From NCBI RefSeq assembly GCF_002210095.1, contig NZ_AQQR01000002.1:434001-498000 (forward strand): a stretch of 64,000 bases of DNA. Direction: 5' to 3'. Position numbers and translations under genes: made by a program. The notes under the pieces are model-generated. The model was not told where the DNA came from. It saw nothing but the letters and a program-made list of their open reading frames with translations, and made no database searches. Positions within the stretch are counted from its first letter, which is position 1. The number at the start of each line of letters is the position of its first letter. Below, one piece after another: positions 46,405 to 56,155 of the stretch. This stretch comes from Marinibacterium profundimaris. GTDB lineage: Bacteria; Pseudomonadota; Alphaproteobacteria; Rhodobacterales; Rhodobacteraceae.

Positions 46405-47309
46405 CACGCGGTCTGCATCGCCTTGGCCGAGGCATAGGCCCTGCGGCGCTTGTCCTCGATCAGTTCGGCGACGCGCAGCGTGGCGATGCCCCGGATGATC
46501 ATCGAGGCGGGCAGGAAGCCCCAGGCGCTCAGCATCCAGATCAGCACGTTCGGGCTGCTGGACATCACCGGCCCGGTGATCGCCGACACGATGGTCACAA
46601 GCGCCGGGAACAGGAAGGGCAGCAGCGCGCCAAGCGCGATGTTCAGCTGACCGTCGCGCTGCAGGCGGCGGATCACGTCGCCGCCGGCGGTCGGATCGAA
46701 AAGCGGCAGGTTGATCCACACGTTGAACACGCCGGCATTGGCCGGCCAGCCCGTGATCCGCACCAGCACGATGAAGACCGCGATGGTGATCAGCTGGATC
46801 ACATAGGCCAGCCCCGCGCAGCGCCGCACCATGTCCACCACGGCCGGCGATTCCTCCGCCGGCAGCATCAGGATCGCCAGGTGCACCGGCGAGTAGGGGA
46901 AATCCAGCGCCTGTCCCGCGATCTCGCCCAGCCGGTCGACCATGGCCGACAGCGGCGTCGGCGCGATCACGTGGTTCACGATCACCGTCAGGAAGAACAG
47001 CATCAGGAACAGCGAGGCAAAGCGCAGCCGGTTGATCGGCGGCGCATCGCGGAACTCGACAAGGCTGGGATAGCGGGTGGTATATTCGATGAAGGTCAGC
47101 GTCGCGGCCAGGATCGCCAGCATCAGCACGATTTCGGTCGTCGCGGTCGCCTGCGACGGCAGCAGAAGTGCCGGCGTCGCCACAAGCAGGGCGACCAGTA
47201 TTGCGCGCATCAAAGCGCCCATGACACGTGCGACCACGTTTCGAACCCCTTGCAACGGGCCGGAACGATACGATGCCGCCCCGAGTGTTTTACCCGTCGT
47301 TTCCGCCAT
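46404..47309 (-). CDS. Conserved polytopic membrane protein
   Basis: 301 residues, about six hydrophobic helices (for example VALLVATPALLL, FASLFLMLFFLTVIVNHVIA, YVIQLITIAVFIVLV). No family name recognised; common in Rhodobacteraceae beside the phosphatase-family gene. I chose ATG 47309 (MAETTGKTLGAASYRSG); ATGs up to 47366 are in frame. Confidence 0.75.
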   Translation of the reverse strand: MAETTGKTLGAASYRSGPLQGVRNVVARVMGALMRAILVALLVATPALLLPSQATATTEIVLMLAILAATLTFIEYTTRYPSLVEFRDAPPINRLRFASLFLMLFFLTVIVNHVIAPTPLSAMVDRLGEIAGQALDFPYSPVHLAILMLPAEESPAVVDMVRRCAGLAYVIQLITIAVFIVLVRITGWPANAGVFNVWINLPLFDPTAGGDVIRRLQRDGQLNIALGALLPFLFPALVTIVSAITGPVMSSSPNVLIWMLSAWGFLPASMIIRGIATLRVAELIEDKRRRAYASAKAMQTA

Positions 47310-47627
47310 TCTGGCGGTCTGCCCCATTGTTGCCATATTTGTGGCGGTCTTCCGCCGACCGCTCAAGGCGCCACCCTATAAGAGGCAGGGTTTGGGGCAA
47401 ATACGTGGTGAAACTGGTGCGACTTTGCATCAAAGTCGCTGCGAAACAAGGCAAAATTCGCCGCGTTCGCTAGATATGGTATGTTGCCGGCCCCGACCCC
47501 CAAGGCGGGGCCGGACACGGGATTTCCGAAGAACAGGCGAATTGCCGCCAGTGGGTGCAGCACTATCTGAAGGGCGGGCAGGGGATTCGCCGGTCGCATC
47601 CGCCGTCCCTTGCCCCTGTCCCCGGTC
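47310..47627. other. Intergenic region between leuD and membrane protein gene
   Basis: 318 bp. It holds a perfect 21-bp palindrome (entry at 47419) and a GC hairpin CCGGCCCC/GGGGCCGG (47487-47514) without a T tract. No ORF with good codon use. Confidence 0.5.
47419..47439. promoter_or_regulatory. 21-bp palindrome
   Basis: GCGACTTTG - CAT - CAAAGTCGC. Nine-base arms without mismatch, AT-containing, in a region that probably contains the promoter of the 46404-47309 gene. Could be an operator or an RNA hairpin. Confidence 0.5.
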
Positions 47628-48233
47628 TCAGACCCAGGGGCGCGCGATGTCGGCCTGGGCCTCGAAGGCGTCGATCGAGGCCACCTTTTCCAGCGAGAGC
47701 CCGATATCGTCGAGCCCTTCCATCAGGCAATGCTTGCGGAACGAGTCGATCTCGAAGGTGAAGACCTCGCCGTCCGAGGTGGTCACGGTCTGCGCGTCGA
47801 GGTCCACGGTCATCCGCGCGTTGGCGCCCTTTTCGGCGTCCTTCATCAGCACGTCGACGACCTCTTGCGGCATCGCGATCGGCAGGATGCCGTTCTTGAA
47901 GCAGTTGTTGTAGAAGATGTCGGCGAAACTGGGCGCGATCACGCACTTGATGCCGAAATCCTTGATCGCCCAGGGCGCGTGTTCGCGCGACGATCCGCAG
48001 CCGAAATTGTCACCGGCGACGAGGATCTCGGTCTCGCGGTAGGCGGGCTGGTTCAGGACGAAATCGGGGTTCTCCGAGCCGTCCTGGTTGAACCGCATCT
48101 CGTCGAACAGGTTCTTGCCCAGGCCCGAACGCTTGATCGTCTTCAGGAACTGCTTGGGAATGATCATGTCGGTGTCGATGTTGATCAGCGGCAGCGGTGC
48201 AGCGATTCCGGTGAGCGTGGTGAACTTGTCCAT
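47628..48233 (-). CDS. leuD: 3-isopropylmalate dehydratase small subunit
   Basis: 201 residues. [15 protein letters not shown]-type start, [17 protein letters not shown] signature and [10 protein letters not shown]. Works with LeuC to isomerise 2- to 3-isopropylmalate. The frame is open 158 codons further upstream, but that part is not conserved; ATG 48233 gives the family N-terminus. Confidence 0.97.
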   Translation of the reverse strand: MDKFTTLTGIAAPLPLINIDTDMIIPKQFLKTIKRSGLGKNLFDEMRFNQDGSENPDFVLNQPAYRETEILVAGDNFGCGSSREHAPWAIKDFGIKCVIAPSFADIFYNNCFKNGILPIAMPQEVVDVLMKDAEKGANARMTVDLDAQTVTTSDGEVFTFEIDSFRKHCLMEGLDDIGLSLEKVASIDAFEAQADIARPWV

Positions 48234-48374
48234 GTCGGGCCTCCGTAGAAGATGCGCCTCTAAACCACGTCGGCGGGGGTCAGGCAAGGCCGCGCCTGTC
48301 GCAAAGCCGTCAGACAGCGCGTCTATGCTCCGCCGAAGCCGCCGCAGGGGCGGTACGGACAGGGGATGACGCAG

Positions 48375-48650
48375 ATGGCCAGATACGGCGCCACGATCAT
48401 GCACGGCAAGCGCGACGCGGAACGCACGATCGAATTCGACGGGGCGGAGGACCTGATGTCCCGCTCGCCGATCAGCGTGATGCGGGCCTTCATGGCGTAT
48501 ATCGATGCGCACGCGAACATCGGCCATGTCGATTACGAGGTGAACGCCGCGATGAAGAGCGCCTCGGCCGAGGTTGTGACCGTGCTGGGCGAGCTGAAGT
48601 TCGCCTCGGGCGATCACCAGCCCTTCATGTGCATGATCGCGCCGCTCTGA
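48375..48650 (+). CDS. Small conserved hypothetical protein
   Basis: 91 residues ([48 protein letters not shown]). No signal or membrane segment. I do not recognise the family. ATG 48375 has AGGGG at a suitable distance; the earlier in-frame ATG at 48366 does not. Divergent from leuD. Confidence 0.75.
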   Translation: MARYGATIMHGKRDAERTIEFDGAEDLMSRSPISVMRAFMAYIDAHANIGHVDYEVNAAMKSASAEVVTVLGELKFASGDHQPFMCMIAPL

Positions 48651-48722
48651 CCGGCATACCGATCCCGGGCGCGCGGGGGATACGGGCCGGCGCGGGCGTT
48701 CCCGCACCGGCCTTGGGTCATC

Positions 48723-49250
48723 TTACTTCAGGTGCTTGCCGATGGTGCGGACGAAGAACGCCAGCACGACCAGCCCGGCCCCGTTGAAGATCAGCTCGAT
48801 CCCCAGCAGCAGGCCCAGCAGTTCGGGCGCGGCCACGGCGAAATTCGCCAGGATATAGGCCGCCAGCAGCACCGACAGCACGCCCGAGATCAGCATCGGC
48901 CAGAAGAACGGCGTTTCCTTCATGCGCCAGGCGAACATGATCCGCACCACGCCGCTTGCGGCCAGCAGGATCAGCACCAGCAGCGCAAGAGAGATCGTGC
49001 CCTCCAGCGGATTGGCGATGAAGGAGATCCCCAGGATCGCCATCAGCGCGCCAAGCGCGATGGCAAAGATCTTCTGCCCGGTGCCCTCGGCGGTGAAGCC
49101 GGCCACCACCTGGAACCCGCCCGAGATCAGGAACAAGACCCCGGTGATCGTCGTCAGCGCCAGCGACGCGGCCACCGCGTTGCCCAGCACGATCACCCCG
49201 AACACCACCGACAGGATGCCCAGGATCAACCATTTAACCCATTCTTTCAT
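48723..49250 (-). CDS. HdeD/DUF308 family membrane protein
   Basis: 175 residues with six hydrophobic helices in three repeated pairs (for example WLILGILSVVFGVIVL, IFAIALGALMAILGI). DUF308/HdeD family; E. coli HdeD is linked to acid resistance, other functions unknown. Good Shine-Dalgarno (GGAAGGAAG) before ATG 49250. Confidence 0.88.
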   Translation of the reverse strand: MKEWVKWLILGILSVVFGVIVLGNAVAASLALTTITGVLFLISGGFQVVAGFTAEGTGQKIFAIALGALMAILGISFIANPLEGTISLALLVLILLAASGVVRIMFAWRMKETPFFWPMLISGVLSVLLAAYILANFAVAAPELLGLLLGIELIFNGAGLVVLAFFVRTIGKHLK

Positions 49251-49370
49251 CAGGAACTTCCTTCCACCGAATTTCACCCGACCCACCTATACCACGGCTA
49301 TACCGCAGGGCGAGCCGAAATACCGGCCGGCCGGTGACCGTTGTATCCCTGTCCGCGGCGCAGCCGTCGC

Positions 49371-50531
49371 TCAGGCTGCGACCTGCCCGCCACGCCTCCG
49401 GTGCAGCGCCAGCAGCACCACGCAGGCGCAGATGTAGATCCCCGTGACCACCCAGATCAGCGCCGGCTCGCCCCCGCGGCCCATCACCGCCAGCAGCAGC
49501 GGCGTGCCCGCCAGGTTGCCGATGTTGCCGGTCTGCGCCATCAGCCCATAGCCCATCGCCCGCCCCTCGTCCGACAGGTTCAGCTCGGGCACGGCGGCAA
49601 AGCCCGCGCCCTGCACCAGCCCCAGCACCGGGTAAAGCGTCAGGCACAGCACCGCGACAGACACCCCGCCCATCACCGGCACCAGCGCCGCCGCCGCCGC
49701 AAAGCCCGCGATGGTCAGCCAGCTGGCCGCCACGTGGCGCAGCAGCACCGGCACCAGCAGCAACGCCACCCCCGTCCCCAAGAGCGGCATCGCCGCGACG
49801 ATGGGCGCGCGGCTTTCCGGGGGCAGGCGGTCCGGCAGCACGGCCAGCAGCGCAAGGAAGGTCAGCGTGTAGAACAGCCAGGCCACGCCCGGGGCCGCCA
49901 CAAAGGGAGAGCGCAGGGCCCGGCCGAGGTTGCCCATCACGTCGCCGAAACGCGGCATGGCCCCGCCACGGGCGTCCCGCGGCAGCACCCATGCCAGAAC
50001 CGCGCCGATCGACAGCATCGCCACCCCGTGCGCGGCCAACAGCGCGCCGACCCCGCGCGTCTCCACCAGCGGAAGGCCCGCCCAGGCGAACAGCGCAAAG
50101 CCCGCCCCGAAAAACGTGCTCCACAGCGCCATCGCGGCCCCGCGCCAGGGCGTGGGGCTGGCCTGGGCGATCAGCGTCGGCGCCGCCACCACGATGGCCA
50201 GGTGGGTCACCCCCTCAAGCACCCGGCTGACCAGCATCACGCCGAACCCCGGCAGCAGCGCCTGCCAGAGCGAGACGAGCCCGCCCCCGACCACGCCCGC
50301 GATCAGCACGCGCCGCAGACCCAGCGCACCGACCAGCGCGCCGGCGAAGGCGCCGAAGACCGCGCCGATCAGGCTGATGATCGACAGAAGCCATCCGATA
50401 TGGGCGGCATTGCCGGGATAGACCTGCGCGAAGACCCCGAAGGGCACGGCGATCTTGGCGAATTGCCCTGCCGCGCCAAGCCCGGCGATCCAGAGCAGCA
50501 CGACAAGGAGAAGGGCGCGGCGATTGTCCAT
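49371..50531 (-). CDS. Major facilitator superfamily transporter
   Basis: 386 residues, twelve hydrophobic helices. The helix 2-3 loop GALVGALGLRRVLIAGVVGGG and the second-half helices are typical of MFS. Drug:H+ antiporter-like, substrate unknown. Monocistronic. Confidence 0.92.
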   Translation of the reverse strand: MDNRRALLLVVLLWIAGLGAAGQFAKIAVPFGVFAQVYPGNAAHIGWLLSIISLIGAVFGAFAGALVGALGLRRVLIAGVVGGGLVSLWQALLPGFGVMLVSRVLEGVTHLAIVVAAPTLIAQASPTPWRGAAMALWSTFFGAGFALFAWAGLPLVETRGVGALLAAHGVAMLSIGAVLAWVLPRDARGGAMPRFGDVMGNLGRALRSPFVAAPGVAWLFYTLTFLALLAVLPDRLPPESRAPIVAAMPLLGTGVALLLVPVLLRHVAASWLTIAGFAAAAALVPVMGGVSVAVLCLTLYPVLGLVQGAGFAAVPELNLSDEGRAMGYGLMAQTGNIGNLAGTPLLLAVMGRGGEPALIWVVTGIYICACVVLLALHRRRGGQVAA

Positions 50532-50756
50532 GGATATCGCCTAGCCAAAGCACGAGGTCAGGGCCACGCATAAATCACGCGCGCAACCGTCCCGCGCCTT
50601 CGGCCGCATCCCGCAGGTGCCGTGTTGCGCTCCGGACAGCCTGCCCTTCGACGGTTCCGCCCCGGGAGATAGTCATTGAAATACATCCCAATACGGCCGA
50701 GCTTTCGTCTCCGGGCCGTTTCGGCCCGTTTCAGGACCGAGGGAAGGAACCAGACC

Positions 50757-51239
50757 ATGACGACAGAGACCAAACGCATCGTACCCGCCCTGCGCCTGGG
50801 CTGCGCGGCGATCGCGCTGGCCCTGGTCGCCGCCTGCGATGACATCGACACGATCGACATCGGGCCCACCTCCACCACCGCGCAGGTGCCCGTGACACAG
50901 GCCGCCACCGCAGAGCCCGATTCCATCGTCGGCAAGTGGCAGATGCTCCCGGCCGTCGGCACCGGCACCAGGGGCTGCTCGATCGAATTCTTCTCCAGCT
51001 CGCTCAGCTCGACGAAGGGCCGCGTCAGCCCGTTTGCCTGCCACCAGGTCGAAGGTCTGGGCGGGCTGCACGGTGTCGCCGATATCAACGGCTGGGAGCG
51101 CAAGGGCCGCACGATCGTCCTGTCGGGCATCGCCCAGCCGAACATCGGCACGATCGAGCTGCCGCGCGACAGCTACAGCGACCGCGTGTCCGGCGTCACC
51201 CGCGAAGAGGGCATCCGCTTCGTGATGGTCCGGCAGTAA
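50757..51239 (+). CDS. Lipoprotein with AprI/Inh-like domain
   Basis: 160 residues. Lipobox ALVAACDD gives a lipidated Cys near residue 27. The mature part (IVGKWQMLP...RGCSIEFFSS...ACHQVEG...INGWERKGRTIVLSG) has the spacing of Trp, Cys and Trp typical of Inh/AprI metalloprotease inhibitors. Probably periplasmic, protecting against a secreted metalloprotease; no such protease is nearby. Start 50757 follows GGGAAGG. Confidence 0.7.
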   Translation: MTTETKRIVPALRLGCAAIALALVAACDDIDTIDIGPTSTTAQVPVTQAATAEPDSIVGKWQMLPAVGTGTRGCSIEFFSSSLSSTKGRVSPFACHQVEGLGGLHGVADINGWERKGRTIVLSGIAQPNIGTIELPRDSYSDRVSGVTREEGIRFVMVRQ

Positions 51240-51319
51240 TGCAGCGGGGACGGTCGGCTTTTTCGTGAAAGCCCGGGCGGATCCGGTTAGACTGGGCCCG
51301 CAACTTTGGGAGGAGTGGC

Positions 51320-51607
51320 ATGACAAATCGCGACGAATACATCGAAAAGTCCAAGGCGCAGATCGACAAGTGGAACGCGGAGATCGACAAGATGTCCGCC
51401 AGGATGCGCGACGCGCAGGCCGATGCGGCGGCGCAGTACCAGAAAAGCCTTGAGGAGATGCGCAAGAACCGCGACGAGGCCGAGGCGCAGCTGAAGAAGA
51501 TGCAGCAATCCGGAGACCAGGCCTGGAAAGACATGAAGGCCGGGTTCGACAAGTCCTGGGATGCGCTTCAGGAGTCGTTTCAGGAGGCAATGAACCGGTT
51601 CCGCTAG
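51320..51607 (+). CDS. Small coiled-coil protein
   Basis: 95 residues, highly charged, predicted coiled coil over residues 5-90 (YIEKSKAQIDKWNAEIDKMSARMRDA; NRDEAEAQLKKMQQSGDQAW). No family name recognised. Located 80 bp after the lipoprotein gene and probably transcribed separately or with it. Confidence 0.8.
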   Translation: MTNRDEYIEKSKAQIDKWNAEIDKMSARMRDAQADAAAQYQKSLEEMRKNRDEAEAQLKKMQQSGDQAWKDMKAGFDKSWDALQESFQEAMNRFR

Positions 51608-51783
51608 GCCGTTCGTGCCGGGACGGCGGCGTGGCGCATGGCGGCGTCTTCTCCGTCAGGAAAGGCGCCTCCGGCAGGGCGGTGAGGCGGCGCAAGGCGC
51701 TGTTTCATCGTCGCCCGGACTACGGGCAAATCCTGACGAAAGGTAAACGCGCCTCTGTAACCCCTTGATGCCATTGGGGTGGC

Positions 51784-51809
51784 CCCCTGTCCCACGCGTG
51801 GGACAGGGG
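51784..51809. promoter_or_regulatory. Perfect 26-bp palindrome beside leuC
   Basis: CCCCTGTCCCACG followed directly by its exact complement; no spacer. Nine bp from the leuC stop. No T tract follows on either strand, so it is not a standard terminator. It may work as a Rho-dependent or processing hairpin, or be a protein site. Confidence 0.6.
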
Positions 51810-51818
51810 TGCGTGTCG

Positions 51819-53225
51819 TCACATCAGGTCGCGCACGTCCGTCAGCTTGCCGGTGACGGCGGCGGCGGCGGCCATGGCCGGCGACATCAGGTGCGTGCGC
51901 CCCTTGAAGCCCTGGCGGCCCTCGAAATTCCGGTTCGAGGTCGAGGCACAGCGCTCGCCCGGGGCCAGCTGGTCCGGGTTCATGGCAAGGCACATGGAAC
52001 AGCCCGCAAGCCGCCATTCGAAGCCCGCGTCGCGGAAGATATCGGCCAGCCCCTCTTCCTCGGCCTGGGCGCGGACAAGGCCCGAGCCCGGCACGACCAT
52101 GGCGCGCATGCCGTCCTTGATCTTCTTGCCCTTCAGGATCTCGGCCGCGGCGCGCAGGTCCTCGATCCGGCCATTGGTGCAGGAGCCGATGAAGACGGTG
52201 TCGATGTCGATATCCGACAGCGCCATGCCCGGGGTGAGACCCATGTAATCCAGCGCGCGCCGTGCCGCGTCGGACTTGCCGCCCTGGAAATCTTCCGGCG
52301 CGGGCACCTTGGCGGTGATCGGCAGCACGTCCTCGGGCGAGGTGCCCCAGGTCACGACCGGCGCGATCTCTTCGCCCTTGATGGTGATGACCTTGTCCCA
52401 ATGGGCGTCATCGTCGGAATAGAGCGTCTTCCACCACGCGAGCGCGGCTTCCCACTGGGCGCCCTTCGGTGCGTGGGGGCGGCCCTTGACATACTCGAAG
52501 GTCGTCTCGTCCGGCGCGATCAGGCCGGCGCGGGCGCCGCCCTCGATCGCCATGTTGCAGACGGTCATGCGGCCTTCCATCGACAGCGAGCGGATCGCCT
52601 CGCCGCAATATTCGATGACATAGCCCGTGCCGCCGGCGGTGCCGGTCCGGCCGATCACCGACAGCGTGATGTCCTTGGCGGTGACGCCCGGCGCAAGCTT
52701 GCCGGTGATCTCCACCTTCATGTTCTTCGATTTCTTCTGGATCAGCGTCTGGGTGGCCAGCACGTGTTCGACTTCGGACGTGCCGATGCCGTGGGCCAGC
52801 GCGCCAAAGGCGCCATGGGTCGCGGTGTGGCTGTCACCGCAGACCACGGTCATGCCCGGCAGGGTCCAGCCCTGTTCGGGGCCGACGATGTGCACGATGC
52901 CCTGGCGGATGTCCTCGACCGGGTAATAGTGGATCCCGAATTCCTTGGCGTTGGTGTCCAGCGCCGCGACCTGGATCGCGGAATCCTCGGTCATGTTCTT
53001 CGGATCCTCGCGCCCCTCGGTGGTGGGCACGTTGTGATCCGGCACCGCGATGGTCCGGTCGGGCGCGCGCACCTTGCGGCCGGCCATGCGCAGACCCTCG
53101 AAGGCCTGCGGGCTGGTCACCTCGTGAACGAGGTGGCGGTCGATATAAAGAAGGCTGGTGCCGTCCTCGGCCTCGTGGGCCACATGGGCGTCCCAGATCT
53201 TGTCATAGAGTGTCTTGGGGGACAT
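51819..53225 (-). CDS. leuC: 3-isopropylmalate dehydratase large subunit
   Basis: 468 residues, full length. [4Fe-4S] ligands in FIGSCTNGR and [25 protein letters not shown] is the aconitase-family signature. Partner of LeuD. ATG 53225 has GGGAGAGG upstream and gives the family start [15 protein letters not shown]. Confidence 0.98.
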   Translation of the reverse strand: MSPKTLYDKIWDAHVAHEAEDGTSLLYIDRHLVHEVTSPQAFEGLRMAGRKVRAPDRTIAVPDHNVPTTEGREDPKNMTEDSAIQVAALDTNAKEFGIHYYPVEDIRQGIVHIVGPEQGWTLPGMTVVCGDSHTATHGAFGALAHGIGTSEVEHVLATQTLIQKKSKNMKVEITGKLAPGVTAKDITLSVIGRTGTAGGTGYVIEYCGEAIRSLSMEGRMTVCNMAIEGGARAGLIAPDETTFEYVKGRPHAPKGAQWEAALAWWKTLYSDDDAHWDKVITIKGEEIAPVVTWGTSPEDVLPITAKVPAPEDFQGGKSDAARRALDYMGLTPGMALSDIDIDTVFIGSCTNGRIEDLRAAAEILKGKKIKDGMRAMVVPGSGLVRAQAEEEGLADIFRDAGFEWRLAGCSMCLAMNPDQLAPGERCASTSNRNFEGRQGFKGRTHLMSPAMAAAAAVTGKLTDVRDLM

Positions 53226-53512
53226 CGGTCCTCTCCCGTCATGCTTGGAATTTATCTGGCGTAGGGGGCGGAGCGCCTCATAGGCGGGCCAGGACCGACC
53301 GGGCCGCGCCGAAGAACCGTTCGCGCAGGCGCGCCCGGTCCTGAAGGTCGATCCTGGTGCCGATCGTGAAATCCATGCAGCGTGAGATACGCCCCTGCGG
53401 TGTTGCATTCAAGCCGCGAAACGTGGCGAGATGGTCGAACCGCGATGCTGGGCTACATGTGCCCGACCGCAGGACCCGGGCCGAGGAACCCCTGAGTGAC
53501 AGCCACGCCGCG

Positions 53513-55054
53513 ATGAGCCAGCAGACGACCGACACAGACATCCCTTCGGGCTTCCGCATGGCCCAGGCCGATATCCCGCCCCAGACGGGCGCCCCGCCCA
53601 CAGGCCCCTCGCCGGAGCCGCCCGCGGGTCCGGGGCCTGGCGGGCAAGCTGGCGCGGGATCGGGCACCACGCCGGAGCCGCCGCCCCTGGTGGCGACGGA
53701 CCTGCCGCTGGACCTGGATCCCCGGGCAGCGGCGGACTCGGTGCTGGACTGGCTGGAGGGGCTCTATCTGATCGTCGTCACCCCGGGCTGGCGGCAGTAT
53801 CAGATCGCGATCCTGCTGGGCCTGGTCGTGCTGTCCTATCTGCTGCGTCTGCTGACCTACGGGCGGTTCGACACCTGGCTGCGCGCGCAGGCGGGCTGGG
53901 CCAAGTGGCAGTTGCGGCTGATGGTGCAGCTGCGCGACCGGCTGGCGCTGATCTACTTCACGGCGATGGCCTGGACGGTCTACGCGATCATGCAGGAGGT
54001 GACCTGGCCCTCGCGCAGCCGGATCATCGAAATCTTCGCCACCATGGCGCTGGCCTGGTTGGTGATCGGGCTGGGCGCGCGGCTGGTGTCGAACCGGACG
54101 CTGCGGCGGCTCGTGGAATGGTCGCTCTGGGCCTATGCGAGCCTCGTGGCGCTGGGGCTGCTGGACGAAGCGGTGGTGTTCCTCGAAAGCGTGGCGATCA
54201 GCATCGGCAACTTCCGGCTGTCGGCCCTGGTGCTGATCAAGGCGCTGCTGCTGGTGGCCGCGCTGCTGACCGGGGCGCGGCTGCTGACGGCGGCGGCGGC
54301 CAGCGGGCTCAGCCGGAACGAGGATATCTCGCCCTCGATGCAGGTGCTGGGAATCAAGATCATCCAGATGGCTCTTTACGGCATCGTCGTGCTTGTCGGG
54401 ATCCAGGCCCTGGGCTTCGATCTGACCGGGCTGGCGATCCTGTCGGGGGCGATCGGGGTGGGGATCGGCTTTGGCCTGCAGAAGGTGGTGTCGAACCTGA
54501 TCTCGGGGCTGATCATCCTGCTCGACCGGTCGATCAAGCCGGGCGACGTGATCTCGCTGGGCGAGACCTTTGGCTGGATCGATTCGCTGGGCGCGCGGTA
54601 CGTCAGCGTGGTGACGCGGGACGGGCGGGAATACCTGATCCCGAACGAGGACCTGATCACCGGGCAGGTCGTCAACTGGACCCATTCGAACGAGAGGGTG
54701 CGGCTGGATATCCACTTCGGCACCTCCTACGGCGACGATCCGCACCTTGTGCGGCGCGTGGCGATCGAGGCGGCCAAGGGCGTGCCGCGGGTGCTGTCCA
54801 CGCCGACCGCGCCGGTCTGTCATATCGTGGGGTTCGGCGACAGCAGCGTGGATTACATCCTGCGGTTCTGGATCGCGGATACCACGGCGGGGCTGACCAA
54901 CGTGCGGGGGAACGTCTATCTGGCGCTGTGGGATGCGTTCCAGGCCAACGGGATCTCGATCCCCTTCCCGCAGCGCGAGGTGCGGGTTCTGAAGGACAGG
55001 CCCGCGGACAAGGATCAGGGCGGCGGCGAGCCGGACAAGGCGAAAACCCCGTGA
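53513..55054 (+). CDS. MscS family mechanosensitive channel
   Basis: 513 residues from ATG 53513. A proline/glycine-rich N-terminus (to about 60), five or six hydrophobic helices, then the MscS core: pore helix AIGVGIGFGLQKVVSNLISGLIILLDRSIKPGD and beta domain VVTRDGREYLIPNEDLITGQVVNW. Releases solutes on hypo-osmotic shock; larger than MscS because of the additional N-terminal helices. Other in-frame starts exist up to 53357 and at 53558. Confidence 0.92.
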   Translation: MSQQTTDTDIPSGFRMAQADIPPQTGAPPTGPSPEPPAGPGPGGQAGAGSGTTPEPPPLVATDLPLDLDPRAAADSVLDWLEGLYLIVVTPGWRQYQIAILLGLVVLSYLLRLLTYGRFDTWLRAQAGWAKWQLRLMVQLRDRLALIYFTAMAWTVYAIMQEVTWPSRSRIIEIFATMALAWLVIGLGARLVSNRTLRRLVEWSLWAYASLVALGLLDEAVVFLESVAISIGNFRLSALVLIKALLLVAALLTGARLLTAAAASGLSRNEDISPSMQVLGIKIIQMALYGIVVLVGIQALGFDLTGLAILSGAIGVGIGFGLQKVVSNLISGLIILLDRSIKPGDVISLGETFGWIDSLGARYVSVVTRDGREYLIPNEDLITGQVVNWTHSNERVRLDIHFGTSYGDDPHLVRRVAIEAAKGVPRVLSTPTAPVCHIVGFGDSSVDYILRFWIADTTAGLTNVRGNVYLALWDAFQANGISIPFPQREVRVLKDRPADKDQGGGEPDKAKTP

Positions 55055-55278
55055 TCCGGCCCCGGCCGGGGCGGAGGGACGCGCGGCAGGATGGTCACGT
55101 TATCGGCAAAAACCGACTGCAGGTGCCTTGTGATCCGGGCCAACATTGAAACAACACGATGAGGTTGCTACTTTAGACGTATCCGAGCGCCGCGGACCGA
55201 CGGCGTGCTTCATAGGAGGACGATGTCCTGTCACCCCATGCTGACGCGGTTCCGGCCGCTGATGACCGGGCGGGTCTG

Positions 55279-55641
55279 ATGGCCGCCCAACTGGATTTTT
55301 CCAGCGAGGATCTGCTGGAACGTATCCTTACCTCTCTCTCCGATGACAAGGCCGAGGATATCGTGCAGATCGATCTGCGCGGCAAAACCTCTATTGGCGA
55401 TTACATGGTGATCGCCTCTGGCCGGTCGACGCGTCAGGTGTCGGCCATGTCGGAAAAACTCGTCGAGAAGCTGAAGGCCGAATTCGGATTGACTGCCCGC
55501 GTCGAGGGCAAGGAGACCGGAGACTGGGTGCTGATCGACACGGGCGACGTGGTCGTCCACCTGTTCCGCCCGGAAGTGCGCGAGTTCTACCAGCTCGAGA
55601 AGATGTGGCTGCCGGCGGGCAGTGCAGCGCTGAGCAACTGA
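55279..55641 (+). CDS. rsfS: Ribosomal silencing factor
   Basis: 120 residues. DUF143 family; AEDIVQIDLRGKTSIGDYMVIASGRSTRQVSAMSE and GDWVLIDTGDVVVHLFRPEVREFYQLEKMW are characteristic. Binds ribosomal protein L14 and blocks subunit joining in starvation. Followed by rlmH after 43 bp, a usual pair. nadD, often upstream, is absent here. Confidence 0.95.
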   Translation: MAAQLDFSSEDLLERILTSLSDDKAEDIVQIDLRGKTSIGDYMVIASGRSTRQVSAMSEKLVEKLKAEFGLTARVEGKETGDWVLIDTGDVVVHLFRPEVREFYQLEKMWLPAGSAALSN

Positions 55642-55684
55642 TCATGGCCTGCCCCGGTGACACGGGCCGGGGTGCCTGACGCTC

Positions 55685-56155
55685 ATGCGCGTACGGATCT
55701 GCGCGGTCGGCCGGATGCGGGCCGGACCGGAAAAGACACTTGTCGATGACTACCTGACACGGTTCTCGCGAACCGGCCGGGCCCTTGGGCTTGGCCCGGC
55801 GGAGCTGTCGGAGGTGGAGGACAAGAAGGGCGGCGGATCGCCTGCCGAGGCGCTGTTGCTGCGCAAGGCGCTGCCGCCGGGGGCGGCCGTGTGCTGCCTG
55901 GACGAGCGCGGCAAGGTGCTGGGCTCGCCGGTCTTTGCAGACCGTCTCGCGGAGTACCGGGACCAGGGACGCAGCGAGATCGCCTTTGTCATCGGCGGCG
56001 CCGACGGGATCGCGCCGGACCTGGTGGCCGAAGCGGACATGGTTCTGTCCTTCGGCAAGATGGTGTGGCCGCACATGCTGGCCCGGGTGATGCTGTCCGA
56101 GCAGCTGTACCGCGCGGCAACGATCCTGGCCGGATCGCCCTATCACCGCGTCTAG
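55685..56155 (+). CDS. rlmH: 23S rRNA pseudouridine-1915 N3-methyltransferase
   Basis: 156 residues. SPOUT fold with AdoMet knot segments IAFVIGGADGIAP and the C-terminal SEQLYRAATILAGSPYHR signature. Methylates pseudouridine 1915 in helix 69. Its stop overlaps by four bases the end of the convergent gene 56152-56502. Confidence 0.96.
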   Translation: MRVRICAVGRMRAGPEKTLVDDYLTRFSRTGRALGLGPAELSEVEDKKGGGSPAEALLLRKALPPGAAVCCLDERGKVLGSPVFADRLAEYRDQGRSEIAFVIGGADGIAPDLVAEADMVLSFGKMVWPHMLARVMLSEQLYRAATILAGSPYHRV

